This document shows positions 45,117 to 55,370 of a DNA stretch of 64,000 bases, piece after piece. Location: NCBI GenBank assembly GCA_029547705.1, contig JAKPOU010000001.1:1-64000 (forward strand). Direction: 5' to 3'. A model generated the notes under the pieces. That model was not told the origin of the DNA, did not search any database, and saw only the letters and a program-made list of their open reading frames with translations. Origin of the DNA: Bacteroidota bacterium (GTDB taxonomy: Bacteria > Bacteroidota > Bacteroidia > Bacteroidales > VadinHA17). A program made the translations under genes and the position numbers. The first letter of the stretch is position 1; every line of letters starts with the position of its first letter.

Positions 45117-46514
45117 CTAGCGGAAAAAGAATTTTCTGGTTTCGGCACCCCATTTTCCACGGAGAGAGACAATCATCATTCTTCCGCGCAGGTGCCGGCA
45201 GTTTATTTCCGCATCATCTCTGATCTCCCGTTCCATGTAAATCCTGCCGTCAATACCGGATATCTCCAGCAATGCCGGGGATGAAATATCCCTGAGTTTC
45301 AGGCAGCCGTTCAGTGGATCATAAACAAGCCTGCTTTCCGGCCTGCCGTTGTGCAGGTCAATAATACCAACAGGGTCATCAAACAAACGGATGGTGTCCG
45401 GTATTACGGTCACTGCCGCAGCTTCAACATCAAGCCAGTAGAAACGGGCCCTGTAGTTACGGGTATCCTGGTAAATCGAGATAAAGTTGCTTGTGTTTAC
45501 ATTGAAGGAGATCAGGATATCTCCCTCATCCTGAAACTGCGGATGTGCAAAAAGGTTATAGGTAATATTCCCGGCATGCGGGGAAATAACTGCAAACCTG
45601 TTTTCTGTTCCACCCGATGACCTGCGGTTCCACGGACCTGTAATCCTGTCTGCCTCAAGAATAAAAAGTTCTCCCTTCAGCCATATTTCATGCATGATGA
45701 GATAGAACCTCCCGTTTTTCTCATACACATAGAATGATTCGCTCATGGGCCGGTCCCCGACCGGTACAGCCTCACTGCAGTTGTAAGACCAGTTGCCGGA
45801 GCCTGCATAAAACTGCCAAGGCTCATCTATGCTCTCATTTACCCTTGCCAGATATGGCAGGGGATAGGTAAAGATTCCCGCAGTTGTGTCCTTTACCCCG
45901 AAAATATATGTATATTCCCCGCTTTTAACGACGCAGGCACCGAAACGAAAGGTGCTGTCCGTGACGGATGTAAATTTTGTGGTACTGATATGTCCGAAAC
46001 CGGGATAGGTAAAAGCAGCCTTATAAGTAGTCCCGACTTCAAAATTAAATCCCGGCGTCTGGTTGTCAACAAATTTTATCCTCACCCCAAAGACCTTCAG
46101 AATGTCATTTTCCATTACTGCATGCTCGGGCCAGAATATATCCGCCCCTGCCGGGGGAATGAAGGAAGAAGGGCTGTCTCCGCTTCCCCCGTGTATGGTT
46201 GTCATTTCAGTGCCATCGTCAAGTATGACGGCATTATTGATCATGCGGGATCCTGATGAAATGATGCTGTATTTACCGCTTTTCCTGCCAATAAAGCTGT
46301 CACCGAACAGCCATATGGTCTTTCCGTCAGGAAGAGGAAGGGAAATAGTCGCGTCACCGGCACACCATCCCCCTGCCACATTGGTAAACCTGTCAAAATG
46401 ATCCTCTGCCTTCCTGATCACGTTCTGTGCGGTCAGGGGGGCAGTCAGAAAGAGCAGAAGACCCGGCAGGAGCATAATGGTATAAAAGGCAGATATATTT
46501 TTATTTTTATTCAT
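45117..46514 (-). CDS. Secreted beta-propeller protein (DUF5005/DUF4185-like) with T9SS-like C-terminus
   Basis: A 465-residue protein with a Sec signal (LLPGLLLFLTAPLTAQ). The propeller region (about 35-375) has ISLPLPDGKTIWLFGDSFIGR, NAVILDDGTEM, DIFWPEHAVMENDILKVFGVRI, YIFGVKDT and DRITGPWNRRS, paralleling the lipoprotein at 40936. The last 80 residues (LLEISGIDGRIYMEREIRDD…GRMMIVSLRGKWG) resemble a T9SS type A sorting domain, so this copy is probably exported by that route while its paralogue is lipid-anchored. It is in the PUL operon, 33 bases after the alpha/alpha-barrel gene and 81 before the GH92-SGNH gene. Confidence 0.68.
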   Translation of the reverse strand: MNKNKNISAFYTIMLLPGLLLFLTAPLTAQNVIRKAEDHFDRFTNVAGGWCAGDATISLPLPDGKTIWLFGDSFIGRKSGKYSIISSGSRMINNAVILDDGTEMTTIHGGSGDSPSSFIPPAGADIFWPEHAVMENDILKVFGVRIKFVDNQTPGFNFEVGTTYKAAFTYPGFGHISTTKFTSVTDSTFRFGACVVKSGEYTYIFGVKDTTAGIFTYPLPYLARVNESIDEPWQFYAGSGNWSYNCSEAVPVGDRPMSESFYVYEKNGRFYLIMHEIWLKGELFILEADRITGPWNRRSSGGTENRFAVISPHAGNITYNLFAHPQFQDEGDILISFNVNTSNFISIYQDTRNYRARFYWLDVEAAAVTVIPDTIRLFDDPVGIIDLHNGRPESRLVYDPLNGCLKLRDISSPALLEISGIDGRIYMEREIRDDAEINCRHLRGRMMIVSLRGKWGAETRKFFFR

Positions 46515-46547
46515 TTTTCAGGAGTTTTAACGGTCCTCTTGGGGCTT

Positions 46548-48884
46548 TTACTTTTTCCTGATTTTCTCTTTTTTCATTACCGCTTTCTCTGATTCATATT
46601 CAAGGGTGTAATAATTATTCCTGTAAAGAACATGATGCAGTTTGCCGTCAAACTGAAAATCTCCCCGTGACTTCAGAACCTCTCCGTCTGCTTCGGGATA
46701 GAAACCCAGGAAATCCTTCAGCACAACCTGGGCAAAAGCTGTTCCCGATGAAGATTCCCTGTTACACCAGTCTCTTTCGGTAATCCTGACCAATGCATTT
46801 TTATTTCTTTTGTTTTCTCCCCATAATTCATGTGCCTGTGCCCAGATTCCCTCATTGGTTACCGGTTCAACAGCCCTGTAAAACTCAAGGGCCTTGTCAG
46901 GAAATCCCATCCCGGTAAGTGCATCCATTATGTCGACCGGCCAACCGTCAAAAGCACCAAAAGGTCCATGATCGGCACGGTCGGAATTTTCAGCGGCAAC
47001 ATCAAACAATGACTGTGCCCTCATCCAGTGATCAGTAATAAGTTCATCATAGAGGAAAGTTATCATTTCCTTCCTGATCTTTTCCGGTACATCGTGAGGA
47101 ATATATTTTCCGAAAAACGCAAAATCGAGGCAATGCCGTACTTCTATTGTCCTGTTTCCGGGATATATACTGTTCCATACACCGTTTCCGGCGTAGAGCC
47201 TCAGGATGCGGGATATCATTTCCGAAGCCAGCGATTCAAGGCTGTCAGCTTTCCGGTCATCGCCCCTGTGACGGCAGAACTTTGCCGTTTCGCGCATCAT
47301 CCATGCATAGCCGACATTAAAGGATGGCACTATGTGTTTATAGGTCGGCACACACTCAAGCAGGTTCCATTCATCATCCCCGAAATCAGCCAGCTTATAG
47401 ATATCATCAGTAGCACCTTCTGTTCCGTAAACAGATATTTTCTGCCAGTTAAGAGCGTAATTTTCCAGATGTTCGAATACTGTTTTCCCTTCAATGGATT
47501 CATCGAGGAAATCAAAATCACCCGTGGTGTTTATATAATCGCGTATCATCTGAAAGAGAGCCCAGTAATTGGCGGAATAGCCATTACCGACTCCCCTGCC
47601 CCCGAAATTATCCTTTCCGTAATACTTGCTGGGATCTATCCTGATCCAGGATGAAACATGTTCTTTCATCATTACCGGATCAACGGTTGCCCAGAGGACG
47701 GACCACAGCGTAATGTCCCAGAAAAATGTTATGGATGCCCCCCACCGAGGTCCACCTGTCAGAAATACCTTGTCATGCTGAGGCAGATTGGTGTTTGTCA
47801 GATACAGCATGGTAAGGGGACTGGTGTAATAAACCTTTTTCACAAGGGGATCTTTTGTTTCCAGTACGGGGAAGCATCCTGAAACAAGGTCATTGCCCGG
47901 CTGAAAGATCTGTTCCCATTTTTCTTCCCAGCTCTTTTTGATACTGCTGAAATAATCATCAAAAGAGGCTGACCAAGTGTCAAGGTTTTTCCGGATAATA
48001 TCTTCATCGTCTCCGTAGCTCATCAGGTATTTAATCCTGATGGTTTCTCCCGGTGCCGCCGTGCGGTTCCAGGAAACCACAGCCCCGCTGTTGAATGTTT
48101 CCATCTTATCCGGCGGGCTGAGCAGCCGGAAAGAAACAATTGCATCAGTCTCGGTATCCCTGATCAGCACCCCGTTATTTCCGGCTGTTGTACTGTATTT
48201 TGAGCTGCTGAGAATTTCCCTGTCACCCGGCCATCTCATCATAATCTTTACAAGCTGCGGTTTCCCGTCGACAAGTTCCCATCCCATTCCTTCTCCTGCA
48301 AATACCTGTTCTCCCAGATGCTTTCTGATATTCTCCACCTCTTCGTCGCGCTTTGTCACCTCTCCTGTCATTTTCGGATAGGGATACCACCATTGCCAGT
48401 CACCCCCGTATTTGCTGATGAACCCGATTAGGTCAAGCTCTATGCTGAGATCACGGCTTACCGTGTCACTGTTGCTTATATCAACCTGCCACATAACGGC
48501 ATCCCTGTCAAAGAGCATCCTTGTTGAACTAAGTATGTCAAATCCGTCAATATCCCCCTTCCTGAGCCCCTGGTACGGCTGCCACCGCCACATTTTTGCC
48601 TTCGGGGTTTTCCCGTTGATCCTGAGTGTTCCCGTATGGTATCCTCCGGAGTAGGGAGCCGACACAAACCAGCTCAGCGAAGTCATATCCCTGTTAAGCA
48701 GGGCCTGCCCCCGGAAATTCCTGATTGAAGGTTCCATTTCAACAGTGTCGCATGAAACCCAGATTCCCGACAGTTCCTCAAGATCAGGGATATTATCCGC
48801 AATCTTCCCGGATTCCTGTTTTTTGTCACAAGCTGTTGCAGCCATCAGCAACAGAAAAATCATCAGGCATATTTCTTTTCTCAT
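46548..48884 (-). CDS. Alpha/alpha-barrel glycosidase-like lipoprotein
   Basis: A 778-residue lipoprotein (lipobox TAC, LLLMAATACDKK). An N-terminal beta-sandwich (about 40-290) is followed by a helical toroid of the GH63/GH37/GH78 kind: FLTGGPRWGASITFFWDITLW, GNGYSANYWALFQMIRDYINTTGDF, VPSFNVGYAWMMRETAKFCR and GPFGAFDGWPVDIMDALTGMGF. Acidic residues in WDITLW and EGATDDIYKLADFGDDEW are candidate catalysts. I cannot assign an exact family. It sits 16 bases after the mannose-6-phosphate isomerase gene in the PUL operon and probably trims the imported glycan in the periplasm or on the surface. Confidence 0.68.
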   Translation of the reverse strand: MRKEICLMIFLLLMAATACDKKQESGKIADNIPDLEELSGIWVSCDTVEMEPSIRNFRGQALLNRDMTSLSWFVSAPYSGGYHTGTLRINGKTPKAKMWRWQPYQGLRKGDIDGFDILSSTRMLFDRDAVMWQVDISNSDTVSRDLSIELDLIGFISKYGGDWQWWYPYPKMTGEVTKRDEEVENIRKHLGEQVFAGEGMGWELVDGKPQLVKIMMRWPGDREILSSSKYSTTAGNNGVLIRDTETDAIVSFRLLSPPDKMETFNSGAVVSWNRTAAPGETIRIKYLMSYGDDEDIIRKNLDTWSASFDDYFSSIKKSWEEKWEQIFQPGNDLVSGCFPVLETKDPLVKKVYYTSPLTMLYLTNTNLPQHDKVFLTGGPRWGASITFFWDITLWSVLWATVDPVMMKEHVSSWIRIDPSKYYGKDNFGGRGVGNGYSANYWALFQMIRDYINTTGDFDFLDESIEGKTVFEHLENYALNWQKISVYGTEGATDDIYKLADFGDDEWNLLECVPTYKHIVPSFNVGYAWMMRETAKFCRHRGDDRKADSLESLASEMISRILRLYAGNGVWNSIYPGNRTIEVRHCLDFAFFGKYIPHDVPEKIRKEMITFLYDELITDHWMRAQSLFDVAAENSDRADHGPFGAFDGWPVDIMDALTGMGFPDKALEFYRAVEPVTNEGIWAQAHELWGENKRNKNALVRITERDWCNRESSSGTAFAQVVLKDFLGFYPEADGEVLKSRGDFQFDGKLHHVLYRNNYYTLEYESEKAVMKKEKIRKK

Positions 48885-48900
48885 CTGATATATGGTTTTA

Positions 48901-50685
48901 TTATGTTCTTACATAAGCTTTTATTGTGACGCATTCCGTGCCTTCGGCTTCCCCGTAAGGCCGGATGGTATATTCCCCGATTGCAGCCGGAACAATAAAT
49001 ACTTCGGCATAATGAACAATGAAGGGCTCAAAGCGGCCTTCAGGACTTTCAACAATCACTTCCCTGCCTTCAACCAGATCAAGTACATTCACTCCGCCGT
49101 TTGTATTGTGGGTAACCTTCCTGGTAAACCAGTGCCTGCGTGTTTCAATAAACTCCCTCACATGCAATCCTGTGGATTCCTCTTTCCATCCCACACCCTC
49201 AGCAACAGTCCTGATCCTGTTTATCAGATTGTTGCGTACATACTCAGTATCCCTCTCCCACTGTATCACCTCCTTCCCGTGCCAGATATTTATGGGCCTG
49301 GGCCTTCCGTCTGAATCAATACGTCCCCAGTCCCACAGCTTGAATGTGAAAACAAAGGTTGTTGAACTAATCTCCAGGACAAGGCAGTTCTTTCCCGAAC
49401 AGTGAACAGTACCTCCGGGAATAAGGAAATGATCATGCTTTTCAGCAGGCCACCTGTTTACATACCTGGTATCGTCAAAAGGCTGATTTCCGTTCTGTGC
49501 ATCCAGGAGATCCTCAATCATTTCTGCAGGACTGATACCTTCCCTGAGGCCCAGGTATACCGAGGCATCTTCGCCTGTATCAACAATATAGTAACTTTCA
49601 TCCTGGGTATAGTGCATGCCGAATTTTTCCTGGATGTATTCCGTAACAGGATGTACCTGAAGGCTTAGATTTCCACCTTCAATGGTATCAAGGTAATCGA
49701 ACCTTATCGGAAACTCATCCCCGAAACGCCCGTAAACGGCTTCTCCCAGCAGTTCGACAGGACGAAAATATACCAGGTTGGATGCGGGAGTCTCAAACAA
49801 TCCCCTGCCGAAATCAAACAACAGGCTGTTTTCCTCCACGATGCAGTTAAAACACCATGCATAATTGGGAGAGGAAGGGTCAAGGCCGAGCTTTTCCTTC
49901 ATCCACTGCCCGCCCCATAATCCCGGGTCAAAGGTGGGAACAACACTGAAGGGGACCGATACTGCCTTTGTCAATGCCCCGTCATAGCAATCAGCCCTTA
50001 TCATTGCCGGATTGCTCATGTCAGCGGAATCAAGAACAAAGCTCCATTTGTCCTTAAGCTTCTTCTTGTGCCTGTCGCACACCCGCCAGTCTACAAAAAA
50101 TCCCCTTTTGTACTGTTGTTCAAAAAGTTCATCCTTATTACTGATACCCAGATTGTTCACCCTGCCCGATCTCATTCTCATCACTATTTCCCTGCGGGGC
50201 ATATCGGCATAAATCAGCAAGTCCGGACTGCTGAATGCAAGTGCCGCGCCATAACCGAAAACAAGGACTGTTCCGCCGGTAACGGAATCAATCCTGCTTC
50301 TGCATTCATCAAGCTTTCCGGGGCTGATAAAATCCTTTATGGTCAAACGGGTGACATATCCGAAAACACGGTCATCGGTTACATCGGGCCAGGTAATCCG
50401 TGAGATCTCTTCCGGCGGCAGAAAATAATCCCTGCTGGTAATTGTCAGTACAGGTTTCATCATATCTGAAAACAGGGAAAGCAGCTCTTCAAAAAGCACT
50501 CCCTGGTAACAATCCACCACAATCACTTTCCGGCCGGAATTATTTTCCTCAAGCTGTTCGGAAAGGGTTCCGGATATCTCATTCCATCCTCCTGAATAGC
50601 CATCGTTGTATTCCCTTACCGGTACTGCCGGATGCTGATTGAAGTTAGGTTCTGTCACTGTGTTTCTGTTAGTAATATCCCTCAT
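48901..50685 (-). CDS. manA: Class I mannose-6-phosphate isomerase with an extra N-terminal domain
   Basis: A 594-residue cytoplasmic protein. The C-terminal half is a cupin mannose-6-phosphate isomerase with the zinc set Q343 and H345 (LSLQVHP), E363 (DESYYI) and H428 (PGGTVHC). This enzyme converts mannose-6-phosphate to fructose-6-phosphate. The N-terminal 210 residues look like a nucleotide-kinase-like fold (VIVVDCYQGVLFEELL, DLLIYADMPRREIVMRMRSGR), but the phosphate-binding loop GxxGxGK(S/T) is absent, so kinase activity is unlikely. The start lies 17 bases inside the end of susD. Presence in the operon suggests that mannose or a similar sugar is released by this locus. Confidence 0.82.
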   Translation of the reverse strand: MRDITNRNTVTEPNFNQHPAVPVREYNDGYSGGWNEISGTLSEQLEENNSGRKVIVVDCYQGVLFEELLSLFSDMMKPVLTITSRDYFLPPEEISRITWPDVTDDRVFGYVTRLTIKDFISPGKLDECRSRIDSVTGGTVLVFGYGAALAFSSPDLLIYADMPRREIVMRMRSGRVNNLGISNKDELFEQQYKRGFFVDWRVCDRHKKKLKDKWSFVLDSADMSNPAMIRADCYDGALTKAVSVPFSVVPTFDPGLWGGQWMKEKLGLDPSSPNYAWCFNCIVEENSLLFDFGRGLFETPASNLVYFRPVELLGEAVYGRFGDEFPIRFDYLDTIEGGNLSLQVHPVTEYIQEKFGMHYTQDESYYIVDTGEDASVYLGLREGISPAEMIEDLLDAQNGNQPFDDTRYVNRWPAEKHDHFLIPGGTVHCSGKNCLVLEISSTTFVFTFKLWDWGRIDSDGRPRPINIWHGKEVIQWERDTEYVRNNLINRIRTVAEGVGWKEESTGLHVREFIETRRHWFTRKVTHNTNGGVNVLDLVEGREVIVESPEGRFEPFIVHYAEVFIVPAAIGEYTIRPYGEAEGTECVTIKAYVRT

Positions 50686-52135
50686 TCTGAGTCAGTTTAG
50701 GATTAAGGTATCTTTCCTTCTGCGGTACCGGAAACAAAATATGATGAGATTTTACATTGGCGGTGGGCTTGGCTCTCTGAACACATTCAACAAGTTTCCC
50801 CATCCGTACCAGGTCATACCAGCGATGTCCTTCCATAACGAATTCCCACTGCCTTTCCTGCAGCAGGGCATCTTTAAACAACTGATAATCAAGTCCGTCA
50901 GGAAGATCTGCCAGTCCTGCCCTGTTACGCACATCATTAATGGACCTGTATGCATTATCATCCGGACCATTATTGATCTCGTTCAGTACCTCTGCATACA
51001 TCAGCAATACATCCGCATACCTCATATAGATAAAATCAGCATCGGATTCCCCGTTCTGTCTTCCTCCCTCAGCCTCCTGGTCCCAGTATTTCCTGATATA
51101 AGGCCCGTTGAAAACCTCGTCTTCAAATCCGGTTATGAATGTTGCCGCTTTCCTGTGATCCTCATCACTGAAGCTGTGGTAAAGATAATCAAGCGGTCTT
51201 TCCCATCCCTGGCCGTTTCTCACTCCGCGGGGAGAAATTGTTGTTGGCATCAGTCTTACCATAAACTGATTTGTTGTCCAGCCCTCTCCCAGGGTACCGC
51301 TGAAATTGACTGCCCATAATATTTCCCCGGAATTGGCATTGCTTATTTTGAAAATATCAGCAAATTCCGGTTCCAGAGAATAGTGTCCGATAATTTTCTC
51401 AAGGGATGCTTTTGCGGAGGTGTAATATGAAGCATCTCCGCCGGCGGCTGCCATCGTTAAATACACTTTTGCCAGCAGGGCTGATACTGTATGGCTTGTG
51501 GGCATACCTTCCACCCTTTTGAGAAAAGGATTGACAGCCAGAAGCTGCTCTGCTTTCTTAAGGTCACTGACTATGCTTTCATATACTTCGGAAACAGGGT
51601 TTCTCTCCATCTGTGTTTCCCTGATACTCTTGGTCGGAAAAAGCTGAAGGGGTACTTCCCCGAATAACCTGACCAGCTCAAAATAGAGCATGCCGCGAAG
51701 AAAATAGGCTTCCCCCTGAAGATGATTCTTTATTTCTGGCCTTGAATAGGTTTTAATATTCTCGGATTCTGCCAGGAGCACATTCGCTGACTGAATAACC
51801 TCATAACAGCCGACCCATATATAATACAGGGTGGAGTTATACGGATCGAATGTGAATTGTGACAGGTCATGCATGTCAATTGAGGGACCTGTTTCAAAGC
51901 AGTTGTCGGAAGCAAGATCCTGAACCACCCAGTAATTGTTAAAAAACAGTCCGCCCCCGGTCCACGTCCATGTAATCAGTCCGCCGAACATTCCGTCAGC
52001 AAAGGTTATCAGGTCTTTTTCAGACTGGAAATAATTATTGTAGTTCAGATCTGAACGAAGATCCTGTTCCAGGAAGTCCTTGCAGCCTGATGAAATCAGC
52101 AGGGCGACAATTATAAATACTGTAATTTTCTTCAT
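50669..52135 (-). CDS. SusD/RagB-family nutrient-binding lipoprotein
   Basis: A 488-residue surface lipoprotein (lipobox SSGC, LLISSGCKDFLEQ), the SusD of the large PUL. Hallmarks: LQGEAYFLRGMLYFELVRLFGEVPLQL in the TPR core, the middle VSALLAKVYLTMAAAGGD, and the C-terminal YMRYADVLLMYAEVLNEINNG with LLQERQWEFVMEGHRWYDLVRMG. It starts 18 bases after the SusC gene and overlaps the isomerase start by 17 bases, so expression of binding protein and sugar-phosphate enzyme is directly linked. Confidence 0.95.
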   Translation of the reverse strand: MKKITVFIIVALLISSGCKDFLEQDLRSDLNYNNYFQSEKDLITFADGMFGGLITWTWTGGGLFFNNYWVVQDLASDNCFETGPSIDMHDLSQFTFDPYNSTLYYIWVGCYEVIQSANVLLAESENIKTYSRPEIKNHLQGEAYFLRGMLYFELVRLFGEVPLQLFPTKSIRETQMERNPVSEVYESIVSDLKKAEQLLAVNPFLKRVEGMPTSHTVSALLAKVYLTMAAAGGDASYYTSAKASLEKIIGHYSLEPEFADIFKISNANSGEILWAVNFSGTLGEGWTTNQFMVRLMPTTISPRGVRNGQGWERPLDYLYHSFSDEDHRKAATFITGFEDEVFNGPYIRKYWDQEAEGGRQNGESDADFIYMRYADVLLMYAEVLNEINNGPDDNAYRSINDVRNRAGLADLPDGLDYQLFKDALLQERQWEFVMEGHRWYDLVRMGKLVECVQRAKPTANVKSHHILFPVPQKERYLNPKLTQNEGYY

Positions 52136-52153
52136 TGCAAATAATTCAATCTT

Positions 52154-55100
52154 TTAAAATGTGGCATTTATACTGAAAAGCAATGTTCTTGCCATGGGAT
52201 ATGCTCCATAATCAGCTCCTTTCCCGAAAACGTTGCCCCCGAAAATTGACACTTCCGGATCATATCCCGAATAACGGGTAAGAGTCAGCAGGTTTGAACC
52301 GCTCAGGGAAAGCCTCATGTTTCTTATCTTCATCTTTCCGAGAAGTGATTGCGGAAGGCTGTAGGAAAGAATCACTTCCTTGAGCCTTGCATAGGATCCA
52401 TCTTCCACATAAACATCTGACATTATTATACCATGGGATGATGCATTGGCCCTGGGATACCTGGAGGAGGGATTGCTTTCGGTCCACCTTTCAAGGGCAA
52501 CTGCAAGATTGTTCTGATAACCGTCAAAGCTCTCAAGCTGAAACCGGTTGAAATTTACTATCTCATTACCGTAATCGCCCTGTATATAAATATCGAGCGA
52601 AAAATTGGCATATGAAAAAGTGTTTTTTAAACCGAAGGAAAAATCGGGATTGGCATTGCCCAGTTCAAAATAATCATCCACGGTCAGTTTCCCGTCCTTG
52701 TTCCTGTCAACATATTTCCTGTCGCCGTAGCGCGGGATCTTGGCAGGAAAGAAAGGTATATCCGAAAGTTCTTCACCGAGTTGTATTATCCCGTCTGACT
52801 TGTAACCATATATCATTCCGATGGGTTTACCTTCGCTGATCATGGTCCAGTCAAGAATATTCAGGACTGAAGTGCCATAGATATTGTCTGACTTTTCAAG
52901 ATTTGTCACCTTATTCTTGTTAAAGGCCAGATTGAAGCGGGTATCCCATTTGAATTTATTCACTGCATTGACGCTGTTGACAGAGAACTCATAGCCATGG
53001 TTGCGGAGATTGCCGACGTTTGCCCATACATATTCGAATCCCGAGGACCGGTTTACCGGAAGATAAAGCAGAAGGTCCGATGTGTTCTTGAGATAGGTTT
53101 CAGCGGTAAATTCGACACGTGAATTGAAAAGGCTCAGATCGATGCCAATATCGTACTGTCTGGTTACTTCCCATTTCAGATCATTATTCTGAAGCGAATA
53201 GACATATGTGCCTATTACCTTTGCACCGCTTCCCTCACCGTAAAAATACTGCCTGGTTCCCATAAGGCTGAGAGTACTTCCCGAAGGAATCCCTTCATTT
53301 CCCACGCTTCCTGCACTTAACCTCAGTTTCAGGTCATTGATTACTTTTATATTTTCGAAGAAAGGTTCCCTGGTAATCCTCCAAGCCGTGGAAACAGACG
53401 GAAAAAATCCGTATCTGTTATAGCTTCCGAATTTGGATGATCCGTCCAGTCTTCCTGAAAAGGTCAGGTAATATTTGTTGTCATAATCATACATAACCCT
53501 TGTCAGCCCGGACAGCATTGCCCAGGAGTTGTAACCGGAATACACTGTTTTGTCCAGTCCGAGGCCAAGATTATAATATCCCAGCCGTTCGTCAGCAAAA
53601 CGTTCAACGGCAATCTGTGCGGATTCAGATACATATTTCTGAACAGTCTGGCCGGCCAGCAGGTTAAGATGGTGAGCATCGAAGGCCAGTTTATAGGTCA
53701 GGGTATTTTCCATCAGCCAGGTATATCCCTTGATATCCACATTTGATCCCTTACCCTTGTCCTGTCCCCTCTTTATGAAGCTTGGTATGTACTGCTGTTC
53801 CTTGTTGAAAAAGGCATCAATGCCGATCTTGAACTTGTACTGCAGGTCCTTTATTATATCCCAGGTGGCATAAAAATCACTGATCAGCCTGTCGGTGGTA
53901 ACAACTATTTCTGTTTCATTTATTTCTGCAACCGGATTCGGGATCCTGTTGATGGTATTGCTCTCGTAGGTATAGCCTCCGGCCTGTGTTGAATCATAAA
54001 CCTCCTGACCCGGATTGAACAGCAGTGCCATTGCAGTGACGCTGGATGCCACATTTGGCACACCCGTTGTTACACCGTTATTTATTGCATGTGACAGGTT
54101 TATTCCAATACCTGTCCTGACCTTTTCGGAAAGATCACTGTCAAGATTGATTCTGACGGTTCCCTTGTTAAAATCGGAATTATGTATTATACCCAGATGC
54201 CTGACTACATTTGCAGACATGAAGTACTGCGTATTATCGGTTCCTCCCTGAACAGAGAGCTGGCCGTTCATCAGGGGAGCAGTCCGGAATATCTGATCCT
54301 GCCAGTCAGTTCCCTCGCCAAAACGGCTGGGAACAGCAAAATTACTGCCATATGCTATTTCAGGATAATACTTCCTTGCTTCTGTTACGGCATCATTTCC
54401 CAGTTCTGCCAGTTCCCTGGCATTGAGCAGGTCAAGTTTTTTCGATAATTTCTGGATGCCATAGGAAAGGTTCAGATTTGCCTGAAGACTTCCCCTCTTT
54501 CCCCTTCTGGTGTTAATGAGGATTACGCCATTGGCTCCCCTTGCACCGTATATCGCTGTTGCCGAGGCATCCTTGAGAACCTGCATGGACTCAATGTCCT
54601 GGGGGTTAATACTTATCAGGGGATTGATGTCGGAACCCTGAATAGTACCTGTGGTAAGTTCCTGTGATTCCGTAATTATGGGTATGCCATCAACCACATA
54701 CAAAGGTTCGTTGGTTCCGTTGATGGAAGTGGTTCCTCTGATCCTGATTGAAACAGGTGCACCCGGCTTTCCCGAAGACTGGCTTACAACCATTCCGACG
54801 GCCTGACCCTGCAGGGACTGATCGAGTGAAGTAATTGCCGGTGAGGTAAGGTCGCGTGTGGCAACCGACGATATTGACACTGTGATATCATCCTTGCGCT
54901 GTGTACCGTATCCGATAACAATAATATCTTCCAGTTCGGTCATACTGGATGCCAGGATGAACTCATAATGGAGCAGGCCATCCTCCAGCCGCCTTGTCTG
55001 GCGTTCATAACCCACATAGGAACAAGTGATTGATCTGGCAGCTTTTCTGTCAACCGTCAGTTTGAACTCACCTTCTGAATCTGTATATGTTCCGATGAGA

Positions 55101-55237
55101 GTTCCATCTGCAACAACAGTTACGCCAGCCAGGGGGATCTTGTTCGCATCGGTCACCTTTCCGCTTATTGTTATCTGTTGCGACAAGGAAGTCTGGAGAA
55201 TCATAAAAGGCAGAAAAAAAATAAAAAGGTATTTCAT
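52154..55237 (-). CDS. SusC/RagA-family TonB-dependent receptor
   Basis: A 1027-residue outer-membrane receptor. Signal peptide (to LQTSLSQ), CarboxypepD_reg-like domain (ISGKVTDANKIPLAGVTVVADG, residues 22-105), signature DIIVIGYGTQRKDDI, plug with IRGTTSINGTNEPLYVVDG and GARGANGVILINT (to about 235), then the barrel ending in Phe (SINATF). It takes up oligosaccharides captured by the SusD lipoprotein encoded 18 bases downstream. A perfect 9-bp inverted repeat lies 133 bases upstream of the start, in the gap to the preceding lipoprotein gene. Confidence 0.95.
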   Translation of the reverse strand: MKYLFIFFLPFMILQTSLSQQITISGKVTDANKIPLAGVTVVADGTLIGTYTDSEGEFKLTVDRKAARSITCSYVGYERQTRRLEDGLLHYEFILASSMTELEDIIVIGYGTQRKDDITVSISSVATRDLTSPAITSLDQSLQGQAVGMVVSQSSGKPGAPVSIRIRGTTSINGTNEPLYVVDGIPIITESQELTTGTIQGSDINPLISINPQDIESMQVLKDASATAIYGARGANGVILINTRRGKRGSLQANLNLSYGIQKLSKKLDLLNARELAELGNDAVTEARKYYPEIAYGSNFAVPSRFGEGTDWQDQIFRTAPLMNGQLSVQGGTDNTQYFMSANVVRHLGIIHNSDFNKGTVRINLDSDLSEKVRTGIGINLSHAINNGVTTGVPNVASSVTAMALLFNPGQEVYDSTQAGGYTYESNTINRIPNPVAEINETEIVVTTDRLISDFYATWDIIKDLQYKFKIGIDAFFNKEQQYIPSFIKRGQDKGKGSNVDIKGYTWLMENTLTYKLAFDAHHLNLLAGQTVQKYVSESAQIAVERFADERLGYYNLGLGLDKTVYSGYNSWAMLSGLTRVMYDYDNKYYLTFSGRLDGSSKFGSYNRYGFFPSVSTAWRITREPFFENIKVINDLKLRLSAGSVGNEGIPSGSTLSLMGTRQYFYGEGSGAKVIGTYVYSLQNNDLKWEVTRQYDIGIDLSLFNSRVEFTAETYLKNTSDLLLYLPVNRSSGFEYVWANVGNLRNHGYEFSVNSVNAVNKFKWDTRFNLAFNKNKVTNLEKSDNIYGTSVLNILDWTMISEGKPIGMIYGYKSDGIIQLGEELSDIPFFPAKIPRYGDRKYVDRNKDGKLTVDDYFELGNANPDFSFGLKNTFSYANFSLDIYIQGDYGNEIVNFNRFQLESFDGYQNNLAVALERWTESNPSSRYPRANASSHGIIMSDVYVEDGSYARLKEVILSYSLPQSLLGKMKIRNMRLSLSGSNLLTLTRYSGYDPEVSIFGGNVFGKGADYGAYPMARTLLFSINATF

Positions 55238-55370
55238 TGGATGGGAGTATAACTAATGATAAAAGGAAAAAAAAAGATATATCGCGGAGCACTCTTGCTC
55301 TTTCGCAATGGTTTCAGTTGTATTCCTGCCAAGCGCATACAGTTCCCGCCTGCCCGAAGGCATAATTATT

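Noticed and set aside
47028..47654. Plus-strand open frame of 208 codons
   Set aside because: Antisense shadow of the alpha/alpha-barrel lipoprotein gene.
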